Of a DNA stretch of 64,000 nucleotides, positions 32,712 to 42,138 are shown piece after piece. Location: positions 1 to 64,000 of the forward strand of contig JAHHRX010000005.1 in the NCBI GenBank assembly GCA_020025545.1, read 5' to 3'. Both the position numbers and the translations under genes were made by a program. Positions within the stretch are counted from its first letter, which is position 1. Each line of letters begins with the position of its first letter. The notes beneath the pieces were generated by a model. That model saw nothing but the letters and a program-made list of their open reading frames with translations. It made no database searches and was not told the origin of the DNA. This stretch comes from Oscillospiraceae bacterium (lineage in GTDB: Bacteria; Bacillota; Clostridia; Oscillospirales; Oscillospiraceae).

Positions 32712-33313
32712 AAATGCAGATAGCCGTTCTGGTCAGCGGCGGCGGCACCAACCTGCAGGCGCTTATCGATGCGCAGGGAAACACCCTCACCAGCGGTGAA
32801 ATTGCCGTAGTGATTTCCGGAAATCCCAACGCCTATGCCCTGCAAAGAGCGCAAAATGCCCATATCGCCACGGAAATTGTGGAGAAAAAGCGCTGCGGCT
32901 CTCAGGAAGCCTTTGAAGCGGCTATCGAAGCCGTTCTGTGCCGCTACAAAATCGATGTGATCGTGCTGGCAGGATTTATGACAATCCTTTCCGAAAATTT
33001 CACGAAAAAGCATCCCGGGCGCATTCTGAATATCCACCCCTCTCTGATTCCCAGCTTCTGCGGCGAAGGATTTTACGGTCTGCGGGTCCACGAAGCCGCT
33101 TTGCGCCGCGGCGTGAAGGTTACCGGCGCCACCGTTCATTTTGTAAATGAGATTCCCGACGGCGGACAGATCATTGCCCAGAAGGCAGTGGATGTCCTCC
33201 CCGGAGACACCCCCGAATCGCTGCAAAAACGGGTCATGGAGCAGGCAGAATGGATTCTTTTGCCCCAGGCCACAGAGGCGGTCTGCGCCGCTTTACAGGA
33301 GGAAACGCTATGA
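32708..33313 (+). CDS. purN: Phosphoribosylglycinamide formyltransferase (10-formyl-THF dependent)
   Basis: 201-residue GAR transformylase. It has LVSGGGTNLQAL at the N-terminus, the catalytic Asn/His in ILNIHPSLIPSF and the Asp in VNEIPDGGQII. Because it consumes 10-formyl-tetrahydrofolate, it links the operon to the ZTP riboswitch signal. It overlaps both purM (ATGA) and the next gene (ATGA at 33310). Confidence 0.96.
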   Translation: MKMQIAVLVSGGGTNLQALIDAQGNTLTSGEIAVVISGNPNAYALQRAQNAHIATEIVEKKRCGSQEAFEAAIEAVLCRYKIDVIVLAGFMTILSENFTKKHPGRILNIHPSLIPSFCGEGFYGLRVHEAALRRGVKVTGATVHFVNEIPDGGQIIAQKAVDVLPGDTPESLQKRVMEQAEWILLPQATEAVCAALQEETL

Positions 33314-34029
33314 ACATCTATGAAATTCCGTCCGCCCATCAGATTCTCCGGGGCAACCGTTACCCCGGCAGAGGCATCATCATCGGCAAGACCCCGGACG
33401 GGGAAAATGCCGCTGTATGCTACTTTATCATGGGCCGCAGTGCCAACAGCCGCAACCGGATTTTTGCACAGGAAGGCGACTGCGTCTACACCCGTACCTT
33501 TGACATTTCCAAGGTGGAAGACCCCAGCCTCATTATCTACGCCGCTCTGCGTTCCTTTGAAAATCAGCTGATCGTCACCAACGGTGACCAGACGGATACC
33601 GTCTACGATGCTCTTTCCGCCGGAAAGAGCTTTGAAGATGCCCTTGCACAGCGGGAATTCGAGCCGGACGCCCCCAATTTCACCCCTCGGATCAGCGGTC
33701 TTTTGACCTTTGAAAACGGTGATTTTTCCTACAAAATGAGCATTCTCAAATCCGGCGACCCGGAAGGATGCTTCTGCAATCGGTTCTTCTATTACTACAC
33801 TGCGCAGCCGGGTCTGGGCCATTTTCTCCACACCTATGACTGCGACGGAAGCCCCATTCCTCCCTTCCAGGGAGAGCCGGAGCGGATCGCCATTGACGAT
33901 AACATCGACAGCATGACCGAAAATCTCTGGCAGAGCCTCGACAGTGAAAACAAGATCTCTCTGTATGTGCGTTATGTAAACTTAAAATCCGGTGAAATTA
34001 CCAATCGGATGAAAAATAAAAACAACTAA
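33310..34029 (+). CDS. purO: IMP cyclohydrolase, PurO-like
   Basis: 239-residue protein of the IMP_cyclohyd family, related to archaeal PurO. It would close FAICAR to IMP, replacing the N-terminal MGS-like half of bifunctional PurH. Visible marks are GNRYPGRGIIIGKT, the YFIMGRSANSRNR segment, and NQLIVTNGDQTDT. The start is the ATG at 33310, which overlaps the purN stop and follows GGAGGAAACGCT. The gene directly downstream encodes the other PurH activity, which supports this function. Confidence 0.88.
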   Translation: MNIYEIPSAHQILRGNRYPGRGIIIGKTPDGENAAVCYFIMGRSANSRNRIFAQEGDCVYTRTFDISKVEDPSLIIYAALRSFENQLIVTNGDQTDTVYDALSAGKSFEDALAQREFEPDAPNFTPRISGLLTFENGDFSYKMSILKSGDPEGCFCNRFFYYYTAQPGLGHFLHTYDCDGSPIPPFQGEPERIAIDDNIDSMTENLWQSLDSENKISLYVRYVNLKSGEITNRMKNKNN

Positions 34030-34062
34030 AACAATCTGCGTCTTGCATGGGAGGGTTTCAAC

Positions 34063-35247
34063 ATGAACGAATTTGAACTGAAATACGGCTGCAATCCCAA
34101 TCAGAAGCCTGCAAAAATCTTTATGGCAGACGGAAGCGAGCTGCCCATCACCATCGAAAACGGCCGCCCCGGCTACATCAATTTTCTGGATGCCCTGAAC
34201 AGCTGGCAGCTGGTAAAGGAGCTGAAAGAGGCCACGGGACTGTGCGCCGCTGCTTCTTTTAAGCATGTTTCCCCCACCTCCGCCTCCGTGGGACGGGTGC
34301 TGCCCCCGGAGCTTAAGAAAGCCTGCTTCGTAGAGGACATTCCGGGTCTGGACGATTCTCCTCTGGCCTGTGCCTACGCAAGAGCCAGAGGCACTGACCG
34401 CATGAGCTCCTTCGGAGACTGGGTTGCCCTGTCCGATGTCTGCGATGAAACCACCGCCCGGCTCATTGCCCGTGAGGTTTCCGACGGCGTGATCGCTCCC
34501 GGCTATGATGCCAAGGCACTGGAAATTCTCAAGACCAAGCGCAAGGGTAACTACAACATCGTCACCATTGACCCCGACTATGTCCCCGAGGAAACCGAAT
34601 GCAAGCAGGTTTACGGCATCACCTTCCGGCAGGGCAGAAATTCCGTGAAAATTGATGCATCCCTGCTGCAAAATGTGGTGACCGAGAATAAAGAACTTCC
34701 GGAAAGCGCCAAGCTGGATCTGGTCGTGGCCCTCATCACCCTGAAATACACCCAGTCCAATTCCGTCTGCTACGCCTATGACGGTCAGGCCATCGGTGTG
34801 GGCGCAGGACAGCAGTCCCGCATCCACTGCACCCGGCTGGCAGGCTCCAAGGCTGACACCTGGTTCCTGCGTCAGCATCCTCTGACTCTGGCCCTTCCCT
34901 TCCGGGAAGACATTGCCCGCCCGGTTCGTGACAATGTAATCGACGGCTACATCAACGGCAACGAGGAGGATGTCTGCGCCGAGGGCATCTGGCAGAAGTA
35001 TTTCACCTGCCGCCCCCAGTACCTCACCGCCGAAGAAAAGCGCAGCTGGCTGTCTCAGCGCTCCGGCGTGAGCCTTGGCTCCGATGCCTTCTTCCCCTTC
35101 CCCGACAACATCCAGAGAGCCTGTGCCTCCGGTGTTTCCTACATCGCTCAGCCCGGCGGCTCCCTGCGGGACAATCTGGTGATTGACGAGTGCAACGCCC
35201 GCAATGCCGTCATGGCCTTCACGGGTCTGCGGCTGTTCCACCACTAA
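34063..35247 (+). CDS. purH: Stand-alone AICAR transformylase (PurH C-terminal activity)
   Basis: 394-residue protein with the AICAR formyltransferase fold but no N-terminal IMP-cyclohydrolase domain. The catalytic Lys-His motif reads FKHVSPTSAS, followed by AYARARGTDRMSSFGD, GAGQQSRIHCTRLAG and the C-terminal AFTGLRLFHH. It transfers a formyl group from 10-formyl-THF to AICAR (ZMP), the metabolite family sensed by the operon's riboswitch. It lies between the PurO-like gene and purD, so together they replace bifunctional PurH. The ATG at 34063 follows GGGAGG. Confidence 0.92.
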   Translation: MNEFELKYGCNPNQKPAKIFMADGSELPITIENGRPGYINFLDALNSWQLVKELKEATGLCAAASFKHVSPTSASVGRVLPPELKKACFVEDIPGLDDSPLACAYARARGTDRMSSFGDWVALSDVCDETTARLIAREVSDGVIAPGYDAKALEILKTKRKGNYNIVTIDPDYVPEETECKQVYGITFRQGRNSVKIDASLLQNVVTENKELPESAKLDLVVALITLKYTQSNSVCYAYDGQAIGVGAGQQSRIHCTRLAGSKADTWFLRQHPLTLALPFREDIARPVRDNVIDGYINGNEEDVCAEGIWQKYFTCRPQYLTAEEKRSWLSQRSGVSLGSDAFFPFPDNIQRACASGVSYIAQPGGSLRDNLVIDECNARNAVMAFTGLRLFHH

Positions 35248-35257
35248 GGAGGATTTC

Positions 35258-36523
35258 ATGAAAATTCTGGTTGTGGGCAGCGGCGGAAGAGAACACGCCA
35301 TCATCAAAGCCCTGAAGAAAAATCCGCAGGCGGAAACTATCTATGCCCTTCCCGGAAACGGCGGCATGGCCGGTGATGCCGTCTGTGTTGATATCGCAGC
35401 CACGGATCTTGACGGAATCGTTCAGTTTGCCGTGGAGCAGAAAATCGACTACGCCGTTGTAACGCCGGACGATCCGCTGGTTCTGGGCTGTGTAGACCGG
35501 CTGAACGAAGCCGGAATCCCCTGCTTCGGCCCCAATGCCAACGCCGCCTTGATTGAAGGCAGCAAGGCCTTTGCCAAGGAACTTATGCACAAATACGGCA
35601 TTCCCACCGCCGCCTGCGAGATTTTCACAAATCTGGCAGATGCGCTTTCCTATCTGGACACCGCGCCCCTGCCTGCGGTCATCAAGGCCGACGGTCTTGC
35701 GCTGGGAAAAGGTGTTATCATCGCCGCCACCCGTCAGGAGGCCAAAGATGCCGTCCGGGATATGATGGAAAACGCCAAATTCGGTGCCAGCGGCAAAACC
35801 GTGGTGATTGAGGAATTTCTCACCGGCCCGGAGGTCTCCGTGCTGGCCTTCACCGACGGCAAAACGCTGAAGCCTATGGTTTCTTCCATGGATCACAAGC
35901 GCATCGGGGACGGCGACACCGGTCTCAACACCGGCGGCATGGGTGCCATTGCCCCCAATCCCTACTACACGGAGGAGATTGCCCGGCGGTGCATGGATGA
36001 AATTTTTCTTCCCACCATGGCGGCTATGAATGCCGAGGGCCGCACCTTCCGGGGATGCCTCTACTTCGGTCTGATGCTCACCCCCGACGGCCCCAAGGTC
36101 ATCGAATATAACTGCCGTTTCGGCGATCCCGAAACCCAGGCGGTGCTTCCCCTGCTGAAAAGCGACCTGCTGACAGTGATGCAGGCCGTCACGCAGGAGC
36201 GTCTGGCTCAGGTCAGCGTGGAATTTTCCAAGGAATATTCCTGCTGTGTGGTCACAGCCTCTCAGGGCTACCCCACCGCCTACCAGAAGGGCTTCCCCAT
36301 CACCATGACAGAGGAGGCCGCCGCCCATACCTATGTGGCAGGTGCCAAGCTGGCAGACGGCCGGCTTGTGACCGCCGGCGGGCGGGTCACCGGCACCACT
36401 GCCGTGGCAGGCACTCTGGATGATGCCATCAAAGAGGCCTACCGCCTTGCTGAGGGCGTTCAATTCCAAAATGCCTATCGCAGAAGTGATATCGGTCAGC
36501 GCGGTCTGGCCGCTTGCAAATAA
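35258..36523 (+). CDS. purD: Phosphoribosylamine-glycine ligase
   Basis: 421-residue ATP-grasp enzyme that couples glycine to phosphoribosylamine (GAR synthetase). It shows VVGSGGREHAI, LPGNGGMAGDA, KADGLALGKGVIIA, NTGGMGAIAPNPYY and VIEYNCRFGDPE. The ATG at 35258 follows AAGGAGG only 10 bases after the previous stop. It is the usual full length. Substrate channelling from the unusual PurF to PurD would matter because phosphoribosylamine is unstable. Confidence 0.97.
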   Translation: MKILVVGSGGREHAIIKALKKNPQAETIYALPGNGGMAGDAVCVDIAATDLDGIVQFAVEQKIDYAVVTPDDPLVLGCVDRLNEAGIPCFGPNANAALIEGSKAFAKELMHKYGIPTAACEIFTNLADALSYLDTAPLPAVIKADGLALGKGVIIAATRQEAKDAVRDMMENAKFGASGKTVVIEEFLTGPEVSVLAFTDGKTLKPMVSSMDHKRIGDGDTGLNTGGMGAIAPNPYYTEEIARRCMDEIFLPTMAAMNAEGRTFRGCLYFGLMLTPDGPKVIEYNCRFGDPETQAVLPLLKSDLLTVMQAVTQERLAQVSVEFSKEYSCCVVTASQGYPTAYQKGFPITMTEEAAAHTYVAGAKLADGRLVTAGGRVTGTTAVAGTLDDAIKEAYRLAEGVQFQNAYRRSDIGQRGLAACK

Positions 36524-36535
36524 GGAGGATATTCC

Positions 36536-39500
36536 ATGGTTTATCGTGTATATGTTGAGAAAAAGCCCTCCGAGGCTCACGAAGCCGCTGCTCTCAGAGA
36601 GGAAATCCGGGAGTTTTTGCAGATCCGTGGTCTGCGTGATGTGCGGATTCTCAATCGCTACGATGTGGAGGGCATCGATGAAGCCCTGTTCCGCTACGCC
36701 GTAAACACGGTTTTTTCCGAGCCTCAGCTGGATACCGTCACCTATGAAGCCCCTCAGGGGCAGGTGGTTTTTGCCGCCGAACCTCTGCCCGGTCAGTTTG
36801 ACCAGCGGGCAGATTCCGCCGCTCAGTGTATCCAGATCCTTTCTCAGGCAAAGCGCCCCACTGTGCGCACAGCCAAAGTTTATGTGCTCTCGGGCGATCT
36901 TTCCGAGGAGGACATCCGCACCATCCGCCACCATGTCATTAACCCCGTGGAGGCCCGGGAAGCATCCCTTGATATGCCCGAAAAGCTGGATGCCGCCGTC
37001 ACCGCCCCTGAAAGTGTGGAAACCGTAAAGGATTTTCTGGAGCTGGACAGCGACGGACTTTCTGCGCTTCTTTCGAAGCTGGGCCTTGCCATGGATCTGG
37101 AGGATCTTCTGTTCTGCCAGAACTATTTCCGCAAGGAGGGCAGAGCCCCTACCATGACGGAGATCCGCATCATCGATACCTACTGGTCGGATCACTGCCG
37201 CCACACCACCTTCCTCACCACCATCGATTCCGTTCGCTTTGAAGATCCCCTTCTGCAAAGCGCTTACGACGAATATCTGGCCACCCGTGCCTCTCTGGGC
37301 CGCACCAAGCCCATTAACCTCATGGACATCGGCACTCTGGCAGGAAAATATCTTCACAAAGCAGGATATCTCGACAAGCTGGACGAGTCCGAAGAAATCA
37401 ACGCCTGCACCGTCCGCATGAGCGTCACCGTTGACGGCAAGGAGGAGCCGTGGCTTCTGCTGTTCAAGAATGAAACCCACAACCATCCCACGGAGATTGA
37501 GCCCTTCGGCGGTGCCGCCACCTGCATCGGCGGTGCTATCCGGGATCCGCTGGCAAGCCGTGCCTATGTCTACGCCGCCATGCGTGTCACCGGTGCCGCT
37601 GATCCCTTAAAGAGTGTTTCCGAGACTCTGCCCGGCAAGCTCCCCCAGCGCAAGATCGTCACCACCGCCGCCAACGGCTATTCCTCCTACGGCAACCAGA
37701 TCGGCCTTGCCACCGGCATGGTAGATGAAATCTACCACCCGGGCTATGCCGCCAAGCGTATGGAAATCGGTGCCGTAATAGCCGCCGTTCCCGAAAAGAA
37801 TGTCCGCAGAGAACGCCCCGCTCCCGGGGATCTGGTCATCCTGCTGGGCGGACGCACCGGTCGGGACGGATGCGGCGGTGCCACCGGCTCCTCCAAGAGC
37901 CACACGGCTTCTTCTCTGGAGACCTGCGGCGCAGAAGTGCAGAAGGGCAATGCCCCTGAGGAGCGGAAGCTCCAGCGGATGCTTCGCAATCCCGAGGCCT
38001 CCCGGATGATCAAGCGCTGCAACGATTTCGGCGCCGGCGGCGTGTCCGTCGCCATCGGTGAGCTGGCAGACGGTCTTACCATCGATCTCAACAAGGTTCC
38101 CAAGAAGTACGAGGGACTTTCCGGCACGGAACTGGCTATTTCCGAATCTCAGGAGCGGATGGCCGTGGTGGTCGAGCGGGAAAACGCAGAGCGTTTTCTG
38201 GAGCTTGCCGCCGCAGAAAATCTGGAGGCCACGGTAGTGGCTGAGGTCACCGAGAACCCCCGTCTCAGAATGAACTGGAACGGTCAGCAGATCTGCGACA
38301 TCAGCCGGGAATTTTTGGATTCCAACGGCGCCGAAAAGCATATCACCGTAGAAATCGCCCCGCCCAAGCCTTACGCCCCGGAAATTTCCGGCGGATTTGC
38401 GGAAAACATGGAGCGCATCGCCTCCGATCTCAATACCTGCTCCAAGCGTGGCCTTTCCGAGCGGTTTGATTCCACCATCGGTGCCGGAACGGTACTGATG
38501 CCCTTCGGCGGCAAATTCCAGCAGACCCCCATTCAGGCCATGGTTCACAAAGTGAGCCTGCCCGCCGGACATACCGATGACTGCTCTGTGATGAGCTGGG
38601 GCTACAATCCCTTTATCAGTGAAAAGAGCCCCTTCCACGGGGCATATCTGGCAGTGGTGGAGTCCGCCGCCAAGCTGATCGCCGCCGGCGCATCCTTCCA
38701 GGATGTATATCTCACCTTCCAGGAGTATTTCCTCCGGGTTGCCAGAGACCCCAAGCGCTGGGGGCAGCCCATGGCAGCATTGCTGGGCGCTTTCAAGGCG
38801 CAGATGGATCTGAAGATCGCCGCCATCGGCGGCAAGGATTCCATGTCCGGCAGTTTTGAGCAGCTGGATGTGCCGCCCACGCTGGTTTCCTTCGCCGTTA
38901 CCACCGAAAAGCTGGATCATATCGTTTCCAACGAGTTTAAGGCCGCCGGTCACAAGGTATACCTGCTGGCACCGGAGTATGACGAAAACGGTCTGCCCGT
39001 TCCCGCATCCCTCTTAAAGCTCTTTGACACCGTCACTGCCATGCTCCGCAGCGGCAAGGCTGTCTCCGCCTACACTTTGGGCATGGGCGGAGCCGGTGAA
39101 GCCGTTATGAAAATGGCCTTCGGCAACGGTCTGGGCTTCCGCTTCCGGGACGGCATTTCCATGGAGCAGCTCTTCGGCTGGGGCTACGGCAGCTTCCTGC
39201 TGGAGCTTTCCGAAGGCGACTGTGATGCAACAGAGCTCGGCATTACCACCGATGACGGAGCATTCTCCATGGGAGATACCTGCATCAGCGCCGAAAAGCT
39301 GCTGCATCTGTACGAAAACAAGCTGGAAAGCGTATTCCCCTGCAACATTGCCGATGCCGATATTCCTCTGGAAACCGTTTCCTCCCCGGCATTGCCCCGG
39401 GTGGCGCCTGCCGTAAAGGTAGCAAAGCCCAGGGTTTTGATTCCTGTGTTCCCCGGCACCAACTGTGAGTATGACTCCGCACGGGCGGTAGCCGATGCCG

Positions 39501-40222
39501 GCGCAGAGCCTGAAATTTTCGTGGTGAAAAACCTCACCGCCGATGCGGTCAGCCGCAGCGTGGAGGAATTTGCCAGAAAGGTAGCCGATTCTCAGATAGT
39601 CTTTATTCCCGGCGGATTCTCCGGCGGCGACGAGCCGGACGGCTCCGGCAAATTCATCACAGCCTTCTTCCGCAATGCCGCCGTCAAGGAGGAAGTGACC
39701 CGCCTGCTGGAAAACCGGGACGGTCTGATGCTGGGCATCTGCAACGGCTTCCAGGCACTGATCAAGCTGGGTCTGGTGCCCTACGGCAAGATCATGGACA
39801 CGGATGAGACCTTTCCCACTCTGGCGCACAACTGCATCGGCCGTCACCAGAGCCGGATCGTCAGAACCCGGGTGGCCTCCAACCGCTCCCCGTGGCTGGC
39901 AAAGACGCAGGTGGGCGATGTATACAATGTGGCAATTTCCCACGGCGAGGGTCGCTTCTTTGCCGACGAGGCGCTGGCCCGCCGCCTGATCGAAAACGGT
40001 CAGGTCGCCACCCAGTATGTAGATCTCTCCGGCAATGCCACCGCCGATGTTCGCTTCAATCCCAACGGCTCCCTCTTCGCCATTGAGGGTATTACCTCCC
40101 CCGACGGCAGAGTGCTGGGCAAAATGGGCCACAGCGAGCGCTGGAATCAGGGTCTTTACAAAAATGTCCCCGGCTGCTACGAGATGAAGCTCTTCGAGTC
40201 TGCTGTGGAATACTTCCGCTGA
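36536..40222 (+). CDS. purL: Phosphoribosylformylglycinamidine synthase, single-chain
   Basis: 1228-residue FGAM synthase with all parts in one chain: an N-terminal PurS-like region, tandem ATPase halves (THNHPTEIEPFGGAATCIGG, GGRTGRDGCGGATGSSKSH, AAIGGKDSMSGSF) and a C-terminal glutaminase domain. The glutaminase nucleophile is in GICNGFQA (about residue 1068) and the His/Glu of the triad in GHSER (about 1199-1201). Unlike the PurF here, it therefore keeps glutamine use. It resembles the long Clostridia-type PurL. The ATG follows AAGGAGG, 12 bases after purD. It is the last gene of the operon. Confidence 0.96.
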   Translation: MVYRVYVEKKPSEAHEAAALREEIREFLQIRGLRDVRILNRYDVEGIDEALFRYAVNTVFSEPQLDTVTYEAPQGQVVFAAEPLPGQFDQRADSAAQCIQILSQAKRPTVRTAKVYVLSGDLSEEDIRTIRHHVINPVEAREASLDMPEKLDAAVTAPESVETVKDFLELDSDGLSALLSKLGLAMDLEDLLFCQNYFRKEGRAPTMTEIRIIDTYWSDHCRHTTFLTTIDSVRFEDPLLQSAYDEYLATRASLGRTKPINLMDIGTLAGKYLHKAGYLDKLDESEEINACTVRMSVTVDGKEEPWLLLFKNETHNHPTEIEPFGGAATCIGGAIRDPLASRAYVYAAMRVTGAADPLKSVSETLPGKLPQRKIVTTAANGYSSYGNQIGLATGMVDEIYHPGYAAKRMEIGAVIAAVPEKNVRRERPAPGDLVILLGGRTGRDGCGGATGSSKSHTASSLETCGAEVQKGNAPEERKLQRMLRNPEASRMIKRCNDFGAGGVSVAIGELADGLTIDLNKVPKKYEGLSGTELAISESQERMAVVVERENAERFLELAAAENLEATVVAEVTENPRLRMNWNGQQICDISREFLDSNGAEKHITVEIAPPKPYAPEISGGFAENMERIASDLNTCSKRGLSERFDSTIGAGTVLMPFGGKFQQTPIQAMVHKVSLPAGHTDDCSVMSWGYNPFISEKSPFHGAYLAVVESAAKLIAAGASFQDVYLTFQEYFLRVARDPKRWGQPMAALLGAFKAQMDLKIAAIGGKDSMSGSFEQLDVPPTLVSFAVTTEKLDHIVSNEFKAAGHKVYLLAPEYDENGLPVPASLLKLFDTVTAMLRSGKAVSAYTLGMGGAGEAVMKMAFGNGLGFRFRDGISMEQLFGWGYGSFLLELSEGDCDATELGITTDDGAFSMGDTCISAEKLLHLYENKLESVFPCNIADADIPLETVSSPALPRVAPAVKVAKPRVLIPVFPGTNCEYDSARAVADAGAEPEIFVVKNLTADAVSRSVEEFARKVADSQIVFIPGGFSGGDEPDGSGKFITAFFRNAAVKEEVTRLLENRDGLMLGICNGFQALIKLGLVPYGKIMDTDETFPTLAHNCIGRHQSRIVRTRVASNRSPWLAKTQVGDVYNVAISHGEGRFFADEALARRLIENGQVATQYVDLSGNATADVRFNPNGSLFAIEGITSPDGRVLGKMGHSERWNQGLYKNVPGCYEMKLFESAVEYFR

Positions 40223-40231
40223 TAATTTTCA

Positions 40232-40258
40232 GGGCGTGCCGCAAAAGCGGCACGCCCT
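40232..40258 (+). terminator. Terminator of the purine operon
   Basis: A perfect 11-bp stem GGGCGTGCCGC-AAAA-GCGGCACGCCC, 10 bases after the purL stop. The T-rich tract that follows is interrupted. Confidence 0.8.
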
Positions 40259-40293
40259 CACTTTATTTTGTGATGCAAACAGAACTACTGCAA

Positions 40294-40330
40294 AAGCGCC
40301 CGAACCAAAGTCCGGGCGCTTCTCATTTTT
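40294..40330 (-). terminator. Bidirectional terminator between purL and the hydrolase gene
   Basis: AAGCGCCCG pairs with CGGGCGCTT; CTCATTTTTT follows on the + strand and TTTTGC on the minus strand. It adjoins the stop of the convergent hydrolase gene. Confidence 0.8.
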
Positions 40331-41257
40331 TCAGATTCCGAAAAATTCACGGATGGTATTGCAGTAAAGCTCCGGTTCCAGCGCAATGCATTCTGCGTGC
40401 TTCGCCTCCGGTATCTCCAGCAGCCGTTTCAGCGAGCCGCAGGCCTCGTAAAGCTCCCGGGCCATGTAGGGCGGCACCTTTGTGTCCTTGCCGCCGTGAA
40501 CAAAGAGAATGGGCACATTGGTTTTTTTCACCTGTTCCATGGGGCTGTACCGGTGGAAATCAAAGCCTGCACGCATTTTGCAAATGGATTCACACTGCTC
40601 AAGGAAGGGATGCACCGGCAGGTGAGCGGTGTGCGGCAGCTGATAGGACAGAACATCCCATGCACTGGTATATCCGCAGTCCGCCACAATTCCCCGAACC
40701 TGACCGGGAAGGTCATCCTCTCCGGAGGCAGCCAATACAGTGGCAGCGCCCATGCTGACGCCGTGCATCCGAATCTGGATTTTTTCTCCAAACCGCCCCA
40801 CCAGATATTTTGCCCAGTCCACGCAGTCCAGCCGATCCAGCACACCAAAACCTATGTATTTGCCCTCACTGGGGCCATGCGCCCGGTTATCCGGCAGGAG
40901 TATGCCATACCCCAAAGAGCGGTAAAATGCAAAATAAGGGGCGTATTCCCGCCGTGCATATGCATGGTAACCATGGATGCCCAGCATGAATTTTCCGTTT
41001 TCCTCCGGTGCCGGGTAATAATAGGCATGGAGCTTCAGCCCGTCCCGGGAAGTGATGTACACATCCTCACATTCCGCCTGCTTCATCAGCGCAAAGCCTT
41101 TCCGGACTGCCCGATAGTATGGCGTATCCCGCTCAAGATTACGGGTTTCCTGATTGCGTTTGGGCCTATAAAAAAGATAGTGAAATGTGTAATCGGAAAT
41201 TGCCGCTATTGCCAGCACAATCACCAGTATCACTGCTAATAAAATCCATCCCCCCAC
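40331..41257 (-). CDS. Membrane-anchored alpha/beta hydrolase
   Basis: 308-residue protein with one N-terminal transmembrane helix (GGWILLAVILVIVLAIAAISD) and an alpha/beta-hydrolase domain. The nucleophile elbow is MHGVSMGAAT, the oxyanion region GIHGYHA, and a C-terminal FVHGGKDTKVPP with His in KHAECIAL completes the triad. This layout matches the BEM46/YqkD-like hydrolases, whose substrates are unknown. The start chosen is the GTG at 41257, five bases after a perfect GGAGGTGAT site; upstream ATGs lack one. Confidence 0.85.
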   Translation of the reverse strand: MGGWILLAVILVIVLAIAAISDYTFHYLFYRPKRNQETRNLERDTPYYRAVRKGFALMKQAECEDVYITSRDGLKLHAYYYPAPEENGKFMLGIHGYHAYARREYAPYFAFYRSLGYGILLPDNRAHGPSEGKYIGFGVLDRLDCVDWAKYLVGRFGEKIQIRMHGVSMGAATVLAASGEDDLPGQVRGIVADCGYTSAWDVLSYQLPHTAHLPVHPFLEQCESICKMRAGFDFHRYSPMEQVKKTNVPILFVHGGKDTKVPPYMARELYEACGSLKRLLEIPEAKHAECIALEPELYCNTIREFFGI

Positions 41258-41367
41258 GGGAATCACCTCCGTATGTCTTTTCATTTTCATTAGGATACCA
41301 CAGAAATATGAATAAATCTTCTGTTTTTGGCAAAATCGTGCATTTTCCAATGTGGCTTCCTGCCGGG

Positions 41368-41397
41368 AAAAGACTGCGGCATGTGCCGCAGTCTTTT
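41368..41397 (-). terminator. Terminator of spoVT
   Basis: A perfect 13-bp stem AAAAGACTGCGGC-ATGT-GCCGCAGTCTTTT, overlapping the stop codon of spoVT and followed by TTTT. Confidence 0.85.
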
Positions 41398-41938
41398 AAT
41401 CTTCCATCTGTTTTCCAAGGAAAGCAGCCGCCGTCTGCGCCAGTCTGAGATCTGATTCTTCCATCGGGCCGCCGTTTGCTTCCATCAGGAAAAGGACGCC
41501 TCCCATGAGATCTCCCTGACAAAGGATCGGTGTCGCTACCCCAAGGCTGTACTTTTCCGTTTCCTCTACCGCCGGGACTTTGGGGCTGCCCTCCTCAAAG
41601 CGGTAGTGGAGCCGCTGTTCCATCAGCTTGTTAAGGGCATCCGAGTTGGTTTTATCCATCAGCTCCCGCTTGGGTACACCGCTGACGGCAATCACCGCAT
41701 CCCGATCCGACACCGCCACGATCCTGCCGGTAGTCTCACTGATGGCATCACATATCTGCGCAGCAAATTCCTGAAGATCTCCCATGGGAGAATACTTTCT
41801 GAAAATCACACCGCCGTCCTTTTCCGTATAGATTTCCAGCGGGTCACCTTCCCGAATACGCAAAGTGCGGCGGATCTCTTTGGGGATCACAATACGCCCC
41901 AAATCGTCCACTCTGCGGACAATACCAGTTGCTTTCAT
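41396..41938 (-). CDS. spoVT: Stage V sporulation protein T
   Basis: 180-residue transcription regulator with an N-terminal AbrB-type swapped-hairpin DNA-binding domain (TGIVRRVDDLGRIVIPKEIR, then LRIREGDPLEIY) and a C-terminal GAF-like domain (about residues 55-178). In Bacillus, SpoVT is made in the forespore under sigma-G and tunes late forespore genes. Length and both domains match closely. The ATG at 41938 follows AAAGGAAG. It supports the inference from sigK that the organism forms spores. No sigma-G promoter could be fixed with confidence. Confidence 0.95.
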   Translation of the reverse strand: MKATGIVRRVDDLGRIVIPKEIRRTLRIREGDPLEIYTEKDGGVIFRKYSPMGDLQEFAAQICDAISETTGRIVAVSDRDAVIAVSGVPKRELMDKTNSDALNKLMEQRLHYRFEEGSPKVPAVEETEKYSLGVATPILCQGDLMGGVLFLMEANGGPMEESDLRLAQTAAAFLGKQMED

Positions 41939-42068
41939 ATCTTTTTCTTCCTTTCTATGAAGATTGCCAGCTTTTGTCTGTCCCTGCTATTGTTTACAGG
42001 AAATAGGAAATTATGCGACAAAAAATCACCGTTCCCTTTCCCGGCAAAAAGAAAGCCGCATTTTCTAT

Positions 42069-42097
42069 TTGCCAAACGCCGGTGACTTTGCTATAAT
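42069..42097 (+). promoter_or_regulatory. Promoter of the arginase-like gene
   Basis: TTGCCA, 17 bases, TATAAT, about 42 bases before the ATG. Confidence 0.8.
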
Positions 42098-42138
42098 ATG
42101 ATATTGCCAATGAATACACCAAAGCAAAGGAGACCGCT

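Noticed and set aside
35219..37486. 755-codon minus-strand frame opposite purD and purL
   Set aside because: Long only because the purine genes are GC-biased at codon third positions; it overlaps two certain genes and has no recognisable domain.
37607..38953. 448-codon minus-strand frame inside purL
   Set aside because: Shadow of a conserved enzyme; no ribosome binding site or domain.
41940..42010. Sigma-G promoter (GCATA-type -35) upstream of spoVT
   Set aside because: A GCATA is present but the -10 fit is poor; not strong enough to annotate.
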